A DNA stretch of 64,000 nucleotides from Virgibacillus halodenitrificans JCM 12304 (GCF_001310895.1 NZ_BAZS01000005.1:62001-126000), one strand, 5' to 3'; positions 43,477 through 54,271 are shown, counted from the first letter of the stretch. Numbers and translations: made by a program. The notes: generated by a model from the letters alone, not told the origin.

Positions 43477-44469
43477 ATGTTGAATTTTAAAGCATTAGCA
43501 AACGACGTCATAAAAGGTTATGAGATTACAGAGGAAGAAGCTATGGAAATTTTAGAATGTCCAGACGGGGAAATTCTTGAGTTGCTTAATAGTGCCTACC
43601 TAATTCGAAAACAGTATTTTGGAAATAAAGTTAAATTAAATATGATTATTAATACAAAGTCTGGAGCCTGTCCAGAAAATTGTGGGTATTGCGCACAGTC
43701 AAGGGACTCTACTAATCCAATTGAAAAATACCGGATGATGGAAAAAGAAACAATTGTAAGTGGGGCAGAAAGAGCACACCAACTAAATTCAGGTACTTAT
43801 TGCATCGTTGCTAGCGGACGTGGACCAACCACCCGTGAATTAAATCAAGTCACCAGTGCCGTCAAAGAAATAAAAGAAAAATATGATTTAAAAATATGTG
43901 CTTGCTTAGGAATTCTTAAACCTGGACAAGCAGACCAACTAAAGGAAGCCGGTGTTGATCGGTATAATCATAATATCAACACATCAGAAAAGCATCATGA
44001 TACTATTACAACCAGTCACAGCTATCAAGACCGCGTTGAAACAGTTAATAAGGCGAAGGATGCTGGTATTTCACCATGTTCGGGTGTCATTGTTGGAATG
44101 AAAGAAACAAAAGAAGACGTCATACATATGGCTATAGCACTGAAAGAATTAGATGCTGATTCCATCCCTGTTAACTTTCTTCATGCAATGGAAGGAACGT
44201 TATTAGAGGGAACTGATGAATTAAACCCATTATATTGTTTAAAAGTATTGAGTCTTTTTCGCTTTATTAATCCATCTAAAGAAATCCGTATTTCTGGGGG
44301 GCGTGAAGTGAACTTGCGTAGTTTACAGCCACTTGGTTTGTATGCAGCAAACTCTATTTTTATAGGAGACTATTTAACAACTGCTGGACAAGAAGGGACG
44401 AAGGATCACCAAATGTTAAAGGATTTAGGATTTGAGGTTGACTATGAAGGGAGCGAAATGCCTGTTTAA
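43477..44469 (+). CDS. bioB: Biotin synthase
   Basis: This 330-residue radical SAM enzyme has the cluster motif CPENCGYCAQS (CxxxCxxC), and contains the conserved YNHNINTSE and SGGREVNLRSLQP stretches. BioB inserts sulfur into dethiobiotin to make biotin, needing SAM and Fe-S clusters. ATG follows AACAAGGAGG. It is the first gene of the operon with a BirA-type operator about 160 bases upstream. Confidence 0.95.
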   Translation: MLNFKALANDVIKGYEITEEEAMEILECPDGEILELLNSAYLIRKQYFGNKVKLNMIINTKSGACPENCGYCAQSRDSTNPIEKYRMMEKETIVSGAERAHQLNSGTYCIVASGRGPTTRELNQVTSAVKEIKEKYDLKICACLGILKPGQADQLKEAGVDRYNHNINTSEKHHDTITTSHSYQDRVETVNKAKDAGISPCSGVIVGMKETKEDVIHMAIALKELDADSIPVNFLHAMEGTLLEGTDELNPLYCLKVLSLFRFINPSKEIRISGGREVNLRSLQPLGLYAANSIFIGDYLTTAGQEGTKDHQMLKDLGFEVDYEGSEMPV

Positions 44470-44590
44470 AGCTTGAATTTGTTTTCGTCTACTTCAACCT
44501 GAAGAAGCAATAGTACCTACTTCTATTTAGTTGCTAGTTGCTTTAGATTAGATCAGTTGGTTAATAAATACAGTGTATGGAGGAATAGTA

Positions 44591-45985
44591 TTGTCTAAGC
44601 ACAATGAATTAATAAAGAAAAGTAAAAAACATCTTTGGTTACCGTTTACACAAATGAAAGATTACGATAAAGATCCCTTAATAATTGAAAGTGGGACCGG
44701 GGTTAGGGTGACAGATACAGAAGGAAAATCATACTATGATGGATTTTCCTCTGTATGGTTAAATGTACATGGTCATCGAAAAAAAGAACTAGATGAAGCT
44801 ATTCAGGAACAATTAATGAAAATTTCACATTCCACGCTACTTGGGATGACTAATCAACCGGCTACGGAATTAGCTGAACGGTTAGCTCGTATAACACCAG
44901 ATGGCATGGACCGTATTTTTTATTCTGATAGTGGTGCGGAAGCAGTTGAGATTGCACTCAAAATGGCCTATCAGTATTGGAAAAACATAGGAGTTGAAGG
45001 TAAAAATAAATTTATCACTATGAAGAATGGGTATCATGGAGATACAATCGGTGCTGTTAGCGTTGGTGCAGTCGAAATTTTTCATCGAATCTTTGAACCG
45101 TTGATGTTTGATAGTTTCCATGTTCCGTTTCCATATGTATATAGGCATCCAAGTGGTGACTCAGAAATATGTAAGGAAGAATGTTTACTAGAATTAAAGA
45201 AGACTTTGGAAAAGCATCATAATGAAATTGCAGCTCTTACGATGGAATCAATGATGCAAGGAGCTGGGGGAATGGTTTTAATGCCACCTGGTTTCTTATC
45301 CGGTGTCAAAGCACTTTGTGTGGAGTATGATGTTCTATTAATTATTGATGAAGTAGCTACTGGTTTTGGTCGAACTGGAAAGATGTTTGCTTGTGAGCAT
45401 GAAGAAGTCGTGCCGGACATAATGACAGTCGGAAAGGGGATAACAGGAGGATATTTACCGATAGCTGCTACAATCTCAACTGAACGAATATATGAAGCTT
45501 TTTACGATGATTATAAGAATATGAAGACATTGTTCCACGGGCATTCTTACACAGGAAATCAACTAGGATGTGCGGTGGCTCTTGCAAACCTTGATTTATT
45601 TGAAAAAGAAAATGTTGTTGAAAATGTACAAACAAAAGCAAACATAGTGCAAAGTGAATTAGAATCATTCTATCAACTTGATCATGTTGGAGATATTAGG
45701 CAAATCGGATTTATGGTAGGAATTGAATTAGTCCTAAATAAACAAACTAAAGAACCTTTTCCTTTTGAGGAAAGAATCGGTTATGAGGTCTCTCTGAAAA
45801 TGCGTGAACTGGGAATGCTGACTAGGCCGGTAGGGGATACACTTGTATTTATGCCACCACTCTCTAGTTCTCAACAAGAACTACGTGAAATGATCAGTAT
45901 CATGCGTGAAGCGATCCAAATAGTAACTAAAATCAAGGGTTCCCATGTGACATCTCTCAGAGAAAATAGATGTAGTAGAGGGTGA
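44591..45985 (+). CDS. bioA: Adenosylmethionine-8-amino-7-oxononanoate aminotransferase
   Basis: This 464-residue PLP enzyme begins [20 protein letters not shown] and has the motifs [14 protein letters not shown] and [11 protein letters not shown] (PLP lysine in GKGITGG). It makes 7,8-diaminopelargonic acid from KAPA, using an amino donor. The gene for KAPA synthase (bioF) is not in the window. TTG follows GGAGGAAT. It is in the biotin operon. Confidence 0.95.
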   Translation: MSKHNELIKKSKKHLWLPFTQMKDYDKDPLIIESGTGVRVTDTEGKSYYDGFSSVWLNVHGHRKKELDEAIQEQLMKISHSTLLGMTNQPATELAERLARITPDGMDRIFYSDSGAEAVEIALKMAYQYWKNIGVEGKNKFITMKNGYHGDTIGAVSVGAVEIFHRIFEPLMFDSFHVPFPYVYRHPSGDSEICKEECLLELKKTLEKHHNEIAALTMESMMQGAGGMVLMPPGFLSGVKALCVEYDVLLIIDEVATGFGRTGKMFACEHEEVVPDIMTVGKGITGGYLPIAATISTERIYEAFYDDYKNMKTLFHGHSYTGNQLGCAVALANLDLFEKENVVENVQTKANIVQSELESFYQLDHVGDIRQIGFMVGIELVLNKQTKEPFPFEERIGYEVSLKMRELGMLTRPVGDTLVFMPPLSSSQQELREMISIMREAIQIVTKIKGSHVTSLRENRCSRG

Positions 45986-47060
<1,075 letters not shown>

Positions 47061-47112
47061 ATATTGAAACCAAAGACTTGATGATTTCAGGGAGGTTAAA
47101 GGAGGAAATTTT

Positions 47113-47721
47113 TTGGGGCCACATAGGCTTTTTCGTACAATAGATCTTACATTGATAGGGATGTTTGTAGCATTAATGGGTATTGGAGCAAATATAACAG
47201 CCTGGGCTCCATTTTTACAAGTTGGTGGTGTACCAATTACATTACAAACATTTTTTTGTTTTTTATCAGGAGTCCTTCTCGGTAGTCGGCGTGGGGCAAT
47301 AGCAATGATTGTGTACGTTTTCGTTGGGCTTGCAGGGGTTCCTGTTTTTGCTGGTTTTAAAGGAGGATTAGGTACACTGCTTAGTCCAACTTTTGGGTTT
47401 ATTTTGTCTTTTATTTTCACAGCTTATATTATTGGCAAAGTGATTGAATATAAAAAAAGGCCCACATATAAGACCTTTATAATTGCTTCTTTAGTAGGTC
47501 TTGTATTTAATTACATAATCGGAACCAATTATATGTATCTTGCATTAACATTTTTTGTAAATGCTTCTGAGAGTTTTACTTATACTGGGACATGGTTGGT
47601 TATGCTCGCGTACTTACCAATAGACTTGGTAACAATTGTGGCTGCTGCCTATATTGCACCACGGATCTTTCACGTTTTTCATAAAATGGCTGGCATGCAA
47701 ATACCAAAAAATGTAGATTAA
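47113..47721 (+). CDS. bioY: Biotin transporter BioY (ECF S component)
   Basis: This 202-residue membrane protein has six predicted helices and contains GVPITLQTFFCFLSGVLLGS and GLAGVPVFAGFKGGL, matching BioY. It binds biotin and works with an EcfA/EcfT energizing unit elsewhere. TTG start follows AAAGGAGGAAA. It is the last gene of the operon. Confidence 0.9.
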   Translation: MGPHRLFRTIDLTLIGMFVALMGIGANITAWAPFLQVGGVPITLQTFFCFLSGVLLGSRRGAIAMIVYVFVGLAGVPVFAGFKGGLGTLLSPTFGFILSFIFTAYIIGKVIEYKKRPTYKTFIIASLVGLVFNYIIGTNYMYLALTFFVNASESFTYTGTWLVMLAYLPIDLVTIVAAAYIAPRIFHVFHKMAGMQIPKNVD

Positions 47722-47965
47722 ATTTTTTAAAGATCAATTAGTATTAGCAGAATGCTTACTTAGTAATTAGTAATAGTCTGATATTTTAATTAGTAAATAA
47801 TTATACAACAAAAGGGAGCGATTTTGAAATATAGATTGCATCAATCTACAAAGAGTTATCCTTGAAAAATAGAATAATGCCTTAAAGGCAACCCCCCGTT
47901 CTTTTGATAGTAGGAATGAAGTTATTCAATTTTGAATAATTATCTATAGAATAGGGGGGGCTTTT

Positions 47966-48580
47966 ATGATATCGAATTTATTATTTAAGAAACGCTGGAA
48001 GAAGTCGGAACAACTTTATAAGCAGTATGGTGTTTACGAACTATATGATATTGGTGCAATGTGGGTTGATACGGCAGATATCATTGGTCTATCATTGCGC
48101 CCAAAAGATATTAAAGATGATGAAGATATGCGCTATTTAAAAAAGTCAGTTAAGGAAAGGGGCTGGGAAAATACCCATCGCATGACACTACATTTGGTTC
48201 GACTACCTAACGGGAAATTCACAGTTGGGTCAGGCGGAAATCATCGAACATACCTATCAAGAGAAATCGGTTTTGAACGACTAAAAGCACTCGTTTCTGT
48301 GCTAATACCTACAAAGTACCTGATGGACGAGGATTACGCTAAAATTGAGTATTTTACTTTGAAGTTTCATGAGTATAATGATTTTGCGGCCACAAAGAAT
48401 GCATTCCTAAACTCTAAGGGTGTATTTCGACTATATTATCCCCTTGAAGAGGCTGAATTTGACCGATTATGTAATCTTGCTGATAAAATGTTAGACAAAC
48501 GAGCTGAGGTAATTCGGAATGTAGCAATTCGAAATGGTATAATGAAAGATAATGATGCTGAATTAAAGGTGCAGGATTAG
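47966..48580 (+). CDS. ParB/sulfiredoxin-like fold protein (tentative)
   Basis: This 204-residue cytosolic protein has a central stretch MTLHLVRLPNGKFTVGSGGN then HRTYLSREIGFERLKALVSV, with the GG-N-HR signature seen in the ParB/Srx-type fold. It has no HTH or centromere-binding part. An N-terminal helix pair and a helical C-terminus flank the core. ATG follows AGGGGGGGC. Function is unknown. Confidence 0.6.
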   Translation: MISNLLFKKRWKKSEQLYKQYGVYELYDIGAMWVDTADIIGLSLRPKDIKDDEDMRYLKKSVKERGWENTHRMTLHLVRLPNGKFTVGSGGNHRTYLSREIGFERLKALVSVLIPTKYLMDEDYAKIEYFTLKFHEYNDFAATKNAFLNSKGVFRLYYPLEEAEFDRLCNLADKMLDKRAEVIRNVAIRNGIMKDNDAELKVQD

Positions 48581-48717
48581 CTTTTAAAGGATTACCAAGT
48601 ATTAAACTCCGAGTTAAAACCATGACTGGAAAGTCCTCACTAAATGAGAATTTCGATAAATTAAATGACGTTAACATGCCAATGATTTTAAACCGACACT
48701 ATAAATTGGGTTTATAG
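48562..48717 (+). pseudogene. Gene fragment with no start
   Basis: An open frame of 51 codons without a start reads IKGAGLAFKGLPSIKLRVKT, and ends NMPMILNRHYKLGL. It overlaps the end of the ParB-like gene and is not in its frame. It is probably the tail of a decayed gene. Confidence 0.4.
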
Positions 48718-48753
48718 TAATTTTATTCTGAGCAATAGAGCATAAAGCTTATT

Positions 48754-48781
48754 CCATAAAAGGGCGCAAATCAGGAATAAG
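48754..48781 (+). repeat. Dispersed element, short form
   Basis: CCATAAAAGGGCGCAAATC then AGGAATAAG has the GGGCGC core and GAATAA half. It lies about 70 bases before the beta-lactamase-like gene. Confidence 0.5.
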
Positions 48782-48851
48782 AATTGTACTCATTATGGGC
48801 TTAATCAATAAAATTTTAACAACGTTATTAATGTCTGAAAGGTAGATTCTA

Positions 48852-49988
48852 TTGTTTTTATACATATTCATTTCCATTGGTATCGTCGTTCTTTTGTTAA
48901 TCATGGGATTCTTTTGGTTAAGCCATTGGACGAAAAAACCTGATGCAGATTATGTTTTAAAGTTTATTGCTAAAAATCCAGAAAGAGCTTCGTTGTCTGT
49001 TATAAAAAACGGAAAAAGCCTAGTCAATGTTCAATCCAATCGATTGTTATCATTGGCAAGCACAGTGAAAATTATTATAGCCATTGAATATGCTCAACAA
49101 GCAGCGCATACTGAAATTGATCCAGCCGAAAGAATTAAAACAGATGATCTAGCGTGTTTTTATATACCCGGGACAGATGGCGGCGCTCATGAGGCATGGT
49201 TGAAAACAATGGAGGAGCAAGGACGTTTGCAAAACGGAACTGTCTCACTGGTGGATATTGCAAAAGGAATGATATCTCATAGCTCAAATGCTAACACAGA
49301 ATTCTTGATGATGTGGCTTGGACTCGACAAAATAAATGCTAATCTTGAAAAGCTGCAGTTGTCGAGTCACGAGCAAATTTATCCTTTTGTATCAGCCCTT
49401 TTTATTCCATATGAAATTGCACATCAAAAGAAGCTTGATATACATGATAAAAAGGATGCAAAAAAGATAGCGGCATATATCGAGGATATATCACAAACAG
49501 CGTATATTGAAGAGTCCATTAGAATTCACGATAAACTCATTCAAGATATAAAGGGTGATTATAAAAATAAGGTAAACATAAAGGCGTGGCACAATATCGC
49601 ATTTGATAGATTAGTGTCCAAACGCTTTGTTCGTTCCACGGCTTCAGAATATGTTTCAATTGTACGGAGAATGAACGAAGGGGTGTATTTTTCATCGCGT
49701 ATTTGGGAGCACTTACAGCCAATTATGGAGTGGCCAATGAATGGAAGAAGGAACCAAAGACGATTTAAAAGTTTAGGTGGTAAGGGAGGCTCAACGGCTT
49801 ACATTCTCACATATGCTTTCTATGCAGAAGATAAGCAAGGAAATAAAACGGAATTGGCGGTCTTTTTCAACGACATCTATGGCTATGAAACAGTTAAGCT
49901 TTCAAATAGTTCTTCTGTTTTTCAGTCAGCCGTGCTTACAGATAGTCCTGACTGGGATAATAAATTAAAAAATTTTCTTGATCGTTGA
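48852..49988 (+). CDS. Class A beta-lactamase-like serine hydrolase
   Basis: This 378-residue protein has an N-terminal membrane anchor (LYIFISIGIVVLLLIMGFFW) and the serine-hydrolase core: SLASTVKIIIAIEYA (SxxK), SHSSNANTEFLM (SxN-like) and LGGKGGSTAYILTYA (K-G-G). The order fits class A/D-like enzymes (PF13354), but the omega-loop glutamate is not obvious. It probably faces the outside. TTG start follows AAAGGTAG. Confidence 0.75.
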   Translation: MFLYIFISIGIVVLLLIMGFFWLSHWTKKPDADYVLKFIAKNPERASLSVIKNGKSLVNVQSNRLLSLASTVKIIIAIEYAQQAAHTEIDPAERIKTDDLACFYIPGTDGGAHEAWLKTMEEQGRLQNGTVSLVDIAKGMISHSSNANTEFLMMWLGLDKINANLEKLQLSSHEQIYPFVSALFIPYEIAHQKKLDIHDKKDAKKIAAYIEDISQTAYIEESIRIHDKLIQDIKGDYKNKVNIKAWHNIAFDRLVSKRFVRSTASEYVSIVRRMNEGVYFSSRIWEHLQPIMEWPMNGRRNQRRFKSLGGKGGSTAYILTYAFYAEDKQGNKTELAVFFNDIYGYETVKLSNSSSVFQSAVLTDSPDWDNKLKNFLDR

Positions 49989-50007
49989 GCTTGTTCAAGG
50001 TTGTTCA

Positions 50008-50034
50008 ATATAAGGGCGCGCTAATGGGATAAAA
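50008..50034 (+). repeat. Dispersed element, short form
   Basis: AATATAAGGGCGCGCTAATG then GGATAAA. It is the first of the dense copies at 50-56 kb. Confidence 0.45.
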
Positions 50035-50130
50035 AGCGTGTAAGTTTACCATTTTAGGGTCTTTTAATTGATTAAGGGTTTGAGTTACATTTGGGTTATG
50101 TAGATAACTTTTCATAAGGGAGGGAGAGCA

Positions 50131-50380
50131 ATGGCAGAAAAACTTCCTTATATAACCTTTTGGAGTTTTATCATCTTTGGTTTGCTTTCATATTGGTGGT
50201 TTTTTTCGAGGAATATGGAGCGATGGTCACTGTGGGTATACGTTTCTTTGTGGCTTATTTGCTGGATTTATAGCCATTTTACAGAGAAACCGTAAATTAA
50301 TAGTTTTAAGTATTCTGCTCATGCTTAGTCCATGGATTATGTTTTTGGTTATAAATTTTTTTAATAATTATTATCTTTAA
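50131..50380 (+). pseudogene. Small membrane protein, frame uncertain
   Basis: ATG at 50131 after AAGGGAGGGAGAGC encodes 54 residues (KLPYITFWSFIIFGLLSYWW ...) and stops at 50295. A second frame (from 50177) ends in IVLSILLMLSPWIMFLVINF to 50380 and looks more like a protein C-terminus. A third frame holds FILVVFFEEYGAMVTV. The likely original gene spans 50131-50380 with two frame changes. Confidence 0.45.
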
Positions 50381-50381
50381 G

Positions 50382-50440
50382 CAATAGGGCGTAGTTGTCG
50401 CATAAAGTTTGTGCTAGAATTGGGGCATTGATTGTTGCAC
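50382..50440 (+). repeat. Dispersed element, long form
   Basis: GCAATAGGGCGTAGTTGTCG begins it and GAATTGGGGCATTGATTGTT ends it. It has the same layout as the copies at 38903 and 52966. Confidence 0.55.
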
Positions 50441-50477
50441 AACCCAAATAATAATCAACAAGGGGAATAAATAAAAG

Positions 50478-50918
50478 ATGACTCAACCAAGTGTGAAAAT
50501 ACAAAAGATATGGCTTGATGATAACGATAGTTTCTTTGAACTGAGTTTAGATTTCTGTACAGGTTGTTGCAACATGAACCTCAATATATTTACAGATAAT
50601 GAAGAACTAGAAAAGTTAAATGAAGGAGTAATGGATTTTGCCGGCTTTAGACAAAAGGAATTTCTGTGGATTACTGGGGAAGATATAGAAAATATGAGTC
50701 ATTTTCTATCTATGCGATTCTTTTTATATGGGAATCGAGGATATGTAGGTGTTGAGGTAACTGCCGATAATAAACTTGAAAGCCCTTATAGTGTTCGTGC
50801 GACTTTTTTTCTTGTAACTGTCCTAAGTCAAATAGATGATTTTACAAGAAAATTGGGAAGTTTTATTAAAGGCGAAATTTGTGAGCTGGAAAGCCTAATT
50901 CAGTCATTTGAACAATGA
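50478..50918 (+). CDS. Hypothetical protein, 146 residues
   Basis: This soluble protein has FELSLDFCTGCCNMNLNIFT (a CxxCC cluster) at about residues 20-39 and a C-terminal SPYSVRATFFLVTVLSQIDD. Layout recalls the DUF6228-type proteins from memory, uncertain. ATG follows ACAAGGGGAATAA. It stands between two repeat copies. Confidence 0.6.
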   Translation: MTQPSVKIQKIWLDDNDSFFELSLDFCTGCCNMNLNIFTDNEELEKLNEGVMDFAGFRQKEFLWITGEDIENMSHFLSMRFFLYGNRGYVGVEVTADNKLESPYSVRATFFLVTVLSQIDDFTRKLGSFIKGEICELESLIQSFEQ

Positions 50919-50949
50919 GATTAAGAGTGAAAACATACATTTCTTATTC

Positions 50950-51012
50950 TAGAAAAGGGCGCGTTCACGGAAGAACGATCTAAACTTTTTTAAACGATCG
51001 GGCCAGCCGAAC
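50950..51012 (+). repeat. Dispersed element, likely long form
   Basis: AGAAAAGGGCGCGTTCACGG starts it and GATCGGGCCAGCCGAACAG follows at about 50996-51014. Both halves of the long form are recognisable, with some divergence. Confidence 0.45.
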
Positions 51013-51029
51013 AGTGGGATGGGGAGTAT

Positions 51030-51383
51030 ATGGGAACATTGCAGATTTTATTTTTAATTGTAATTTGGGTTTTACCAGCAATTCTTTTTATAAACACTTA
51101 TTGTAAAATGGACAAAAAAGAACAGCAAGAATTAAAAAATGAGTTTAAAAACCCTTTTGCTCTGTTTGGAGTCGGGTTTGTTGTTATAGGTTTATTATTA
51201 TTCTCTTCTGGTTACATTTCGTCTCTGAAATTGCCTCAGCATATAGGTGCAATTATGGTAGTGACTAGTTGGTTTACTACAAGTATCGTAAGTAGGAAAA
51301 GGAAAAAAGTAAGTTTTGTAACAAGTATTGCATTGATGTTATTGGGAGTAATAGGTATAGCAGTTTATAGTTGTTTGATTTAA
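51030..51383 (+). CDS. Membrane protein, three or four TM segments
   Basis: This 117-residue protein has hydrophobic segments at about residues 3-21, 43-63, 70-86 and 96-116 with a charged loop KMDKKEQQELKNEFK. ATG follows TGGGATGGGGAGTAT. It precedes the IS110 element. Function is unknown. Confidence 0.6.
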   Translation: MGTLQILFLIVIWVLPAILFINTYCKMDKKEQQELKNEFKNPFALFGVGFVVIGLLLFSSGYISSLKLPQHIGAIMVVTSWFTTSIVSRKRKKVSFVTSIALMLLGVIGIAVYSCLI

Positions 51384-51522
51384 ACAATACCAGCTAATAG
51401 CTGTCAACATCTAGGTCTAAAAAAGTGGCAAAAAACATGTTACACTGAAATTGGGCATACCAAATAACCATATTGATTGTAACAATATGGTTCTGAATAT
51501 TGAGATAATTGTTAGTTCATTA

Positions 51523-52721
51523 TTACAGATCTACAAATACTTTTTTGTTTTTTAATATGGCATGAATCCAATGAACGAGCTTATTAGCGCAAGCAATGAC
51601 GGCAACTTTGTGTGGCTTACCTTCATTGCGCTTGCGTTGATAATAGGCAATAAGCTTTTTGTTTCGATTTTTAGCCAGACCACACTGTACAGCCGAATAA
51701 AGCGCTTGCCGCAATCTTGATGAGCCCCTTTTGGTGATGTGGCTAATGGAAGCCTTGAATTTACCTGATTCAAAGACACTTGGATCCAATCCCGCAAAAG
51801 CTACCAACTTTTTGGGATGTTGAAACAGGTTGATATCCCCAATTTCGGAAATGATTGTTGCCGCAATCTTATTTCCGATTCCGGGAATTGATTTTAGCAA
51901 TTCATAGTCTTCAAAGGTTTTCGCTAATGCGTCTATCTCTTTTTTTAGTTTGGATAGATGCTGCTGGAATTGAAAAAGCATCTGAATGTACATGTTCAGG
52001 CTAACAAGCTGCCCATGACAAACTGGAGATTGAAAAGGATTGCGTTTTGCTGCTTCTTTTAGTTGAGATGCTTTATCCAAAAACCATGCTTTAGAGCGTC
52101 TGGCTCCGAACTGCCGCATTCCATCAGCTAGCTCTTGTGGCATGGCCCTTTGAATATCCAAAGCGGTTGGATAATGCGCTAAAGTGTTCAACGAAAGTGT
52201 GCCATAAAGATCACTAAAAACGCTTTGGAATTCAGGGAAGACCTGGTCTAAAGCTGCCTGAAATTGAAGCTTAATGTCAACATAGCTTTCTGTTAACGCA
52301 CTATGCTGTCTTGTTAAGAGACGCAAATTCAATGCTTTTTCTGTCTTCTTTTGATAGCTATCAAGATCTTCCTTGTAGTATAGCTCGCCTAAATGAAACG
52401 CATCTGCTTTATCGGTTTTCACCTTGCGCAGGCTCGTTTTTCTGGCTCATAAGAAATCACTGGATTAATCAAGTAGTACGTTATATCCTGATTCTCTAGA
52501 AATTGAAGTACAGGCATGTGATAATGCCCCGTAGATTCAAAAATCACAGCAGGAGGCTGACCAGAAACCTGTTCTACCTCTTGATAAAACTGATAAAAAA
52601 CGTTAAGTCCTTGTAGATCGTGAGCAAATTTAAAGCTTTGCTTATAAGTCTTTTTCCTTTGCAGGAATGCTTGGACCTGGCTTTCGCCTTTTGCGATATC
52701 CAGACCAATAACAGGATCCAT
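51523..52721 (-). pseudogene. IS110-family transposase, frameshifted
   Basis: The N-terminal RuvC-like part (GLDIAKGESQVQAFL, then FESTGHYHMPVLQFL with the second acid) and the rest (KTDKADAFHLGELYYKEDL; SIPGIGNKIAATIISEIGDI) belong to one protein of about 400 residues. The frames meet near 52420. One A is missing from a run (GAAAAACG where GAAAAAACG would restore the frame). The start at 52721 has AAAGGAG. It is inactive as read. Confidence 0.8.
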
Positions 52722-52729
52722 ATTAAATA

Positions 52730-52960
52730 CAACTCCTTTAATAGATTTGCCGGTACGCCCCTTCATCTCTTGTAGTTTCATAGCTTCGCTTTTTATACGG
52801 GATCGCTGTCCCAACCAGCCTCAAACATGTTTCTACAAGGAGGGGGTGGACAGTATTACGGACGGGATCAGTGGCCCACGGGCGCAGACGTCCTCCCCCG
52901 GCTACCTTAAGCATAAAACCTATAAAAAATAGGTCAACCAGAAATGATTGGTTAACCATA
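52730..52960 (-). ncRNA. Candidate bridge RNA region of the IS110 element
   Basis: The segment upstream of the transposase is clearly more GC-rich than the surroundings (52800-52910, runs such as GGGGGAGGACGTCTGCGCCC). It is non-coding and has several hairpins. IS621-type IS110 elements encode their bridge RNA in this left-end position, with target and donor loops. This is inferred from position, composition and folding; loop matching was not done. Confidence 0.4.
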
Positions 52961-52965
52961 TAATA

Positions 52966-53025
52966 CGAACGGGCGCAGTTGTTGAGGAAGCTCTGTGCGT
53001 GAGTTGGGCCATTATGTTTAACAGC
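52966..53025 (+). repeat. Dispersed element, long form (well conserved)
   Basis: AACGGGCGCAGTTGTTGAGG starts it and GTTGGGCCATTATGTTTAAC ends it. The same two-part layout occurs at 38903 and 50382. Confidence 0.6.
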
Positions 53026-53059
53026 TAATTTTATTTATTGCAGCAGGGGAGTGATTTAA

Positions 53060-53359
53060 TTGCCAACTTGTAAAAAATGCCATCGTAAGTGGAGTTGGTG
53101 GCAAACTTTGAAAAAGACCTTTTCTTTTCGCATTGGAATAGCTTGTCCATTTTGTAATGAAAAGCAATACTTTTCAGCCCGTTATAGGTTGAGGGGTACT
53201 ATTATTCCTTTTTTTATTAGTCCTCTAATTATGTTTACTGGGATATATTTTGGCTACTCTTACATTACCTTGCTCATCGCATTAAGTATTTTGCTGGTCT
53301 TTTTTGTTGTCAATCCGTTTTTTGTAGAGTTATCCGATAAAGAAGAACCATTATTTTAG
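53060..53359 (+). CDS. CxxC-20-CxxC family protein
   Basis: This 99-residue protein begins MPTCKKCHRKWSWWQTLKKT and has a second CxxC (ACPFC) at residues 29-32, a zinc-ribbon-like head. Two membrane segments follow (GTIIPFFISPLIMFTGIYFG and LIALSILLVFFVV) and it ends NPFFVELSDKEE. TTG follows GGGGAGTG. It is the intact relative of the protein at 30350. Function unknown. Confidence 0.85.
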   Translation: MPTCKKCHRKWSWWQTLKKTFSFRIGIACPFCNEKQYFSARYRLRGTIIPFFISPLIMFTGIYFGYSYITLLIALSILLVFFVVNPFFVELSDKEEPLF

Positions 53360-53370
53360 TGATTTGTTCT

Positions 53371-53431
53371 ATAAATGGGCGCGATTCTCAAACAAGCATT
53401 GGCGCCCAATGTTGAAGAAAAGGACCAGATT
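53371..53431 (+). repeat. Dispersed palindromic element
   Basis: TGGGCGC (53377) and GCGCCCA (53402) form a perfect inverted repeat with about 19 bases between; AATGTTGAAGAAAAGGACC follows. It lies between two small genes. Confidence 0.7.
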
Positions 53432-53454
53432 GTTAGATACGTTAAGGTGGTGAA

Positions 53455-53727
53455 ATGATGAGTAAAGATGAAGGTATTTTTGACAAATTTATCAGAGATG
53501 AAATGATGGATATCGAAACATTTCATCTCATTTATGATTTTGTTGCATTGGATAACTTCCGTCAAGGTGAGTATGAAGGCAATATGTTTGTTGTTAGAAA
53601 GATAAATGCAAATCATATACAGTTAGAAGATGAAGTAGCAACAGAAAACACCTCCATTCCAGCGGTATATACATATGCTAAAAAGAAGTTTTTATCGCTT
53701 TTACAATCACATAAGCCAAGTTTGTAA
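53455..53727 (+). CDS. Hypothetical protein, 90 residues
   Basis: This soluble protein reads MMSKDEGIFDKFIRDEMMDI, then HLIYDFVALDNFRQGEYEGN, and ends KKFLSLLQSHKPSL. ATG follows AAGGTGGTGAA (either of two adjacent ATG). I do not recognise the family. It is bounded by repeats on both sides. Confidence 0.55.
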   Translation: MMSKDEGIFDKFIRDEMMDIETFHLIYDFVALDNFRQGEYEGNMFVVRKINANHIQLEDEVATENTSIPAVYTYAKKKFLSLLQSHKPSL

Positions 53728-53731
53728 AGTA

Positions 53732-53765
53732 TGCCAGAATAGGGCGCAGTTACCGAATAATAATA
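53732..53765 (+). repeat. Dispersed element, short form
   Basis: TGCCAGAATAGGGCGCAGTT then ACCGAATAATA. Single-arm copy. Confidence 0.5.
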
Positions 53766-53809
53766 TCCCTTCTGAATCAAGTTAGAATATTAAGGTAAGG
53801 TGAGTCATT

Positions 53810-53995
53810 ATGAACATAAGAAATATTGATAGGGCTTTATTTACAGGTTTGTTTGTAGGCATAATCATTTTTATTAAAGAAATCCTTTTTTCGGGTATAA
53901 ATGCTTTCATATCAATCCTTATTGGTGCAATAGCTGCATTAATCGGTTACTTGATTGGGGATAAGATACTCCCTAGAAAAAGTGATAATAATTAA
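53810..53995 (+). CDS. Small two-TM membrane protein
   Basis: This 61-residue protein has helices ALFTGLFVGIIIFIKE and AFISILIGAIAALIGYLIGD with a lysine-rich tail. ATG follows TAAGGTAAGGTG. It is similar in layout to the 51-residue protein at 29863. Function unknown. Confidence 0.6.
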   Translation: MNIRNIDRALFTGLFVGIIIFIKEILFSGINAFISILIGAIAALIGYLIGDKILPRKSDNN

Positions 53996-54011
53996 CGCAA
54001 AATAAATATTA

Positions 54012-54070
54012 TGGAATCGGGCGCTATTCACTAATAAAGAAATGGCGTCAATGTCGCATATAAGGGCCAA
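54012..54070 (+). repeat. Dispersed palindromic element
   Basis: TGGAATCGGGCGCTATTCAC then AATAAAGAAATGGCGTCAA. Core matches with a degenerate second arm. Confidence 0.55.
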
Positions 54071-54099
54071 TTAATTGAAAAGCACTTGGGGGAATTAGT

Positions 54100-54267
54100 G
54101 TGAATTTAAAGCGGTTTTTGTCAGCTATTTTAACAGGATATCTCTTAATGGCTTTGATAGTGTATCTCTTTTTTGATTACTTTTCTTTAGGGCTCACTGT
54201 TGGTTTTATCTTTGGAGTTATTTTATTAGCACTTATCACAACAGTACTAAGAAAACGTATTAAATAA
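54100..54267 (+). CDS. Small two-TM membrane protein
   Basis: This 55-residue protein starts at GTG (MNLKRFLSAILTGYLLMALI) and has two predicted membrane helices, ending TVLRKRIK. GGGGGAATTA lies 3-9 bases upstream. Repeats flank it on both sides. Function unknown. Confidence 0.6.
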   Translation: MNLKRFLSAILTGYLLMALIVYLFFDYFSLGLTVGFIFGVILLALITTVLRKRIK

Positions 54268-54271
54268 AGCC

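Larger units (their letters stand above)
51400..52965 (-). mobile_element. IS110-family insertion sequence, transposase frameshifted
   Basis: The region holds an IS110-type DEDD transposase on the - strand plus a GC-rich upstream segment. There are no terminal inverted repeats, as usual for this family, so the ends are estimates. A perfect palindrome AACCATATTG/CAATATGGTT at 51466-51492 lies near the right side. The dispersed element begins directly after at 52966. Confidence 0.65.
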
